Source: Candidatus Methanoplasma reticulitermitis (lineage in GTDB: Archaea; Thermoplasmatota; Thermoplasmata; Methanomassiliicoccales; Methanomethylophilaceae). Taken from it: 24,030 nucleotides of DNA. This document shows, one piece after another, positions 23,104-24,030 of the stretch. Every line of letters begins with the position of its first letter. The stretch's first letter is position 1. The DNA is taken from positions 1 to 24,030 of the forward strand of contig JAITTK010000066.1 of the NCBI GenBank assembly GCA_031287135.1, in the 5' to 3' direction. The notes under the pieces were generated by a model, which worked only from the letters and a program-made list of their open reading frames with translations, had not been told where the DNA came from and made no database searches. The position numbers were made by a program, and so were the translations under genes.

Positions 23104-23149
23104 GCCGGGCATACCCCGGCTGTTTGTATGATTCCGGCTTTATTTTTTC
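23104..23149 (+). terminator. terminator-like structure with two alternative hairpins
   Basis: Form one is GCCGGG-CATAC-CCCGGC (23104-23120). Form two pairs GCCGG with CCGGC (23134-23138) and CATAC with GTATG (23126-23130), ending right at the T tract TTTATTTTTTC (23139-23149). The two forms exclude each other. The T tract also encodes the Lys-rich end of the minus-strand gene. Confidence 0.5.
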
Positions 23150-23469
23150 TTCTCGTATTCTCTGGGATATTTTTCCCCGGTCTCATCCCAGTATATGTCC
23201 CGGCAGATAAGTTCCAGATTATTCAGCGGTTCAGTGTTATTGTCATCCCCTTTGGCCGTCCGCTCTAGTTGTGCCGTCAGTTCGACAAGCTCATGACGTT
23301 CGATCTCCAGTTCTTTTCTGAGTTGCTCTCTGCCTTCCTTTCCCATACCGTCCAGCATATCGAGTATCATCACGGCCTGCTTTATGGTCTGTTTTTCCTC
23401 TGTATTTTTAATCCATTTGCCTATGTTATCACCACAATGTCGCTTTTTTTTGTTAAGTCCAAAGTGCAT
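23140..23469 (-). CDS. small hypothetical protein with a predicted coiled coil
   Basis: The 109-residue product has a basic N terminus (MHFGLNKKKRHC), a long helical heptad-like stretch around residues 24-72 (KQTIKQAVMILDML, REQLRKELEIERHELVELTAQLE), and an acidic/basic C terminus ending EYEKKK. No known domain is recognised. The start is uncertain: no ribosome-binding site precedes the ATG at 23469. A good GGTGAT lies at codons 13-14 in front of an ATA codon, not a normal start, so the true N terminus may be internal (ATG at 23373 or others). Base composition is more AT-rich than the housekeeping genes. The gene lies 69 bp after the membrane protein on the same strand. Confidence 0.55.
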   Translation of the reverse strand: MHFGLNKKKRHCGDNIGKWIKNTEEKQTIKQAVMILDMLDGMGKEGREQLRKELEIERHELVELTAQLERTAKGDDNNTEPLNNLELICRDIYWDETGEKYPREYEKKK

Positions 23470-23538
23470 TCAGATCGCGGTTCCCATTCGTACAAGACGG
23501 AGAAAGATACCATCGATGTGAGGCACTATGTGCACCGA

Positions 23539-23949
23539 TCATATCAAAAGCGTTACTTTGTTGACTCCATCCTTGTGTACGGTTATAATCTCGGAATCTC
23601 CCTGTGCACCCAAGTATCCCCCGGTGGAAATTGCCTTGACTTCTATGACCTTTGTATCGTTGAACATGGACCACGTGTAGTCATGTGTGATTTTTATGTT
23701 GCCCAGATTGTCCAGGCGCCATGTTCCGATGTTTTGTCCATCGACATAGATGGTCACATCCGTATCCGCCAGAATGTGGGTGGATTGGACGTTTATGTCC
23801 AATGTTGCATGACTGCCGTTCAGTACAACAAAATATCCCGCGATTCCGACTATTACGAGGATTATCACAATGGCTATCGCCGCTCCGGCACCTCCGGATC
23901 TGTCGGATGATAGTGTCATTTTTCTCATTATTTCTTTCATATTTTTCAT
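23539..23949 (-). CDS. small membrane-anchored protein with extracytoplasmic beta domain
   Basis: From the ATG at 23949 the product has 136 residues: a short basic N terminus (MKNMKEIMRKMTLSSDRSGG), a glycine/isoleucine-rich membrane helix (about residues 21-44, with AIAIVIILVIVGIAGYFVV), then about 90 residues of likely beta structure with alternating hydrophobic positions (ATLDINVQ, DVTIYVDGQNIGTW, IITVHKDGVNKVTLLI). The orientation should place the C-terminal domain outside the cell. There is no class III signal cleavage motif I would trust, so it is not called a pilin. A start at 23979 is possible, but AAGGAAG sits well before 23949. Function is unknown. Confidence 0.65.
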   Translation of the reverse strand: MKNMKEIMRKMTLSSDRSGGAGAAIAIVIILVIVGIAGYFVVLNGSHATLDINVQSTHILADTDVTIYVDGQNIGTWRLDNLGNIKITHDYTWSMFNDTKVIEVKAISTGGYLGAQGDSEIITVHKDGVNKVTLLI

Positions 23950-24017
23950 GTTTCTTCCTTCCAGCTCATATTTTTTCATATAACCGCAACATATGCATCT
24001 CGGCCTTTCTGATCGTC

Positions 24018-24030
24018 GGGCACTTCGCCC
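24018..24030. repeat. short inverted repeat at the right edge
   Basis: GGGCACTTCGCCC forms a 4-bp stem with a 5-nt loop. It may belong to a terminator or gene end that continues beyond the window. Confidence 0.3.

Larger units (their letters stand above)
22596..23139. other. 544-bp intergenic region rich in repeats and hairpins
   Basis: Between tRNA-Ser and the gene at 23140-23469 I find no credible protein gene. The one long frame (plus, 22658-23131) has no ribosome-binding site and an unnatural composition. The region holds a diverged 41-bp direct repeat, three regularly spaced ATTTGCAAAT-like sites, two strong inverted repeats and a terminator-like structure, each listed separately. Confidence 0.7.
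22850..23150 (+). ncRNA. candidate structured RNA (unrecognised)
   Basis: A possible plus-strand transcript of about 300 nt. A TATA-like CTTATAATG (22820-22828) lies just after the operator array and would place a start near 22850. The segment contains hairpins at 22896-22920 and 22961-22995, two alternative hairpins at 23104-23138, and then a T tract. No known family was recognised: it lacks RNase P RNA and SRP RNA signature segments, and a resemblance to 5S rRNA was tested and rejected. Existence and strand are inference. Confidence 0.35.

Noticed and set aside
22658..23131. 157-residue plus-strand open frame
   Set aside because: It has no ribosome-binding site, an unnatural composition, and runs through the operator array, repeats and hairpins.
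23005..23140. 5S rRNA-like segment (TCCGAACAC loop with an ACCGTT/AATGGT stem)
   Set aside because: Only helix III/loop C can be drawn. Helix I and II partners and the loop E region are missing, so the likeness is probably chance.
22508..23150. Integrated virus or plasmid at tRNA-Ser
   Set aside because: The repeat copies lie in the tRNA promoter rather than its 3' end, the spacer is only about 210 bp, and no integrase is visible.
1..24030. CRISPR array, insertion sequence or transposase
   Set aside because: No regularly spaced 25-40 bp repeats with unique spacers and no transposase-like protein were found.

Overview
The window is archaeal and most likely comes from a methanogen of the order Methanomassiliicoccales (Thermoplasmata). 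Evidence seen: archaeal information-processing genes (exosome Rrp4/Rrp41/Rrp42, proteasome alpha, SBDS, prefoldin, Rpo12, L37Ae, S8e, SRP19), TATA boxes placed about 25-40 bp before genes, and an HdrA-MvhDGA hydrogenase cluster. By my reading all 28 complete protein genes stop at TGA or TAA and none at TAG, which fits a pyrrolysine-using lineage. The order is an inference, not a database result.

Layout. 1-2949 (minus): a three-gene operon of ABC ATPase, ABC-2 permease and a DHH phosphoesterase cut by the left edge, joined by ATGA overlaps. 3091-8631 (minus): the archaeal exosome/proteasome superoperon, in transcription order a membrane-anchored zinc-finger protein, RNase P Pop5 (Rnp2), PsmA, SBDS, Rrp4, Rrp41, Rrp42, L37Ae, Rpo12, Pcc1 and prefoldin beta. 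It links RNA decay, protein decay, ribosome maturation, tRNA modification and folding. 8632-8975: an AT-rich divergent intergenic region. 8976-15171 (plus): hdrA-mvhD-mvhG-mvhA, the soluble electron-bifurcating heterodisulfide reductase/F420-non-reducing hydrogenase module, with an unusually long two-flavin HdrA; hdrB and hdrC are not here. A hairpin and T tract end this operon.

15196-18131 (minus): ribosomal S8e, SRP19, NAD(P)H-hydrate repair enzyme and a metallophosphoesterase. 18174-18818 (minus): a second, unrelated phosphoesterase. 18912-20977 (minus): a PLP-enzyme pair (cystathionine gamma-lyase/synthase type, then cysteine synthase/cystathionine beta-synthase type) behind a leader with a palindromic operator candidate and an attenuator-like hairpin plus U run.

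21239-22419 (minus): a small unknown protein and a DUF1638 protein. 22508-22595 (minus): tRNA-Ser(GCT). 22596-23139: 544 bp without a credible protein gene but full of structure. It has a diverged 41-bp direct repeat that includes the tRNA promoter, three ATTTGCAAAT-like sites exactly 23 bp apart (the motif also occurs at the PLP-enzyme promoter), several hairpins, and a terminator-like structure before a T tract. I think it may encode an undescribed regulated structured RNA. 23140-23949 (minus): two small unrecognised proteins, one membrane anchored.
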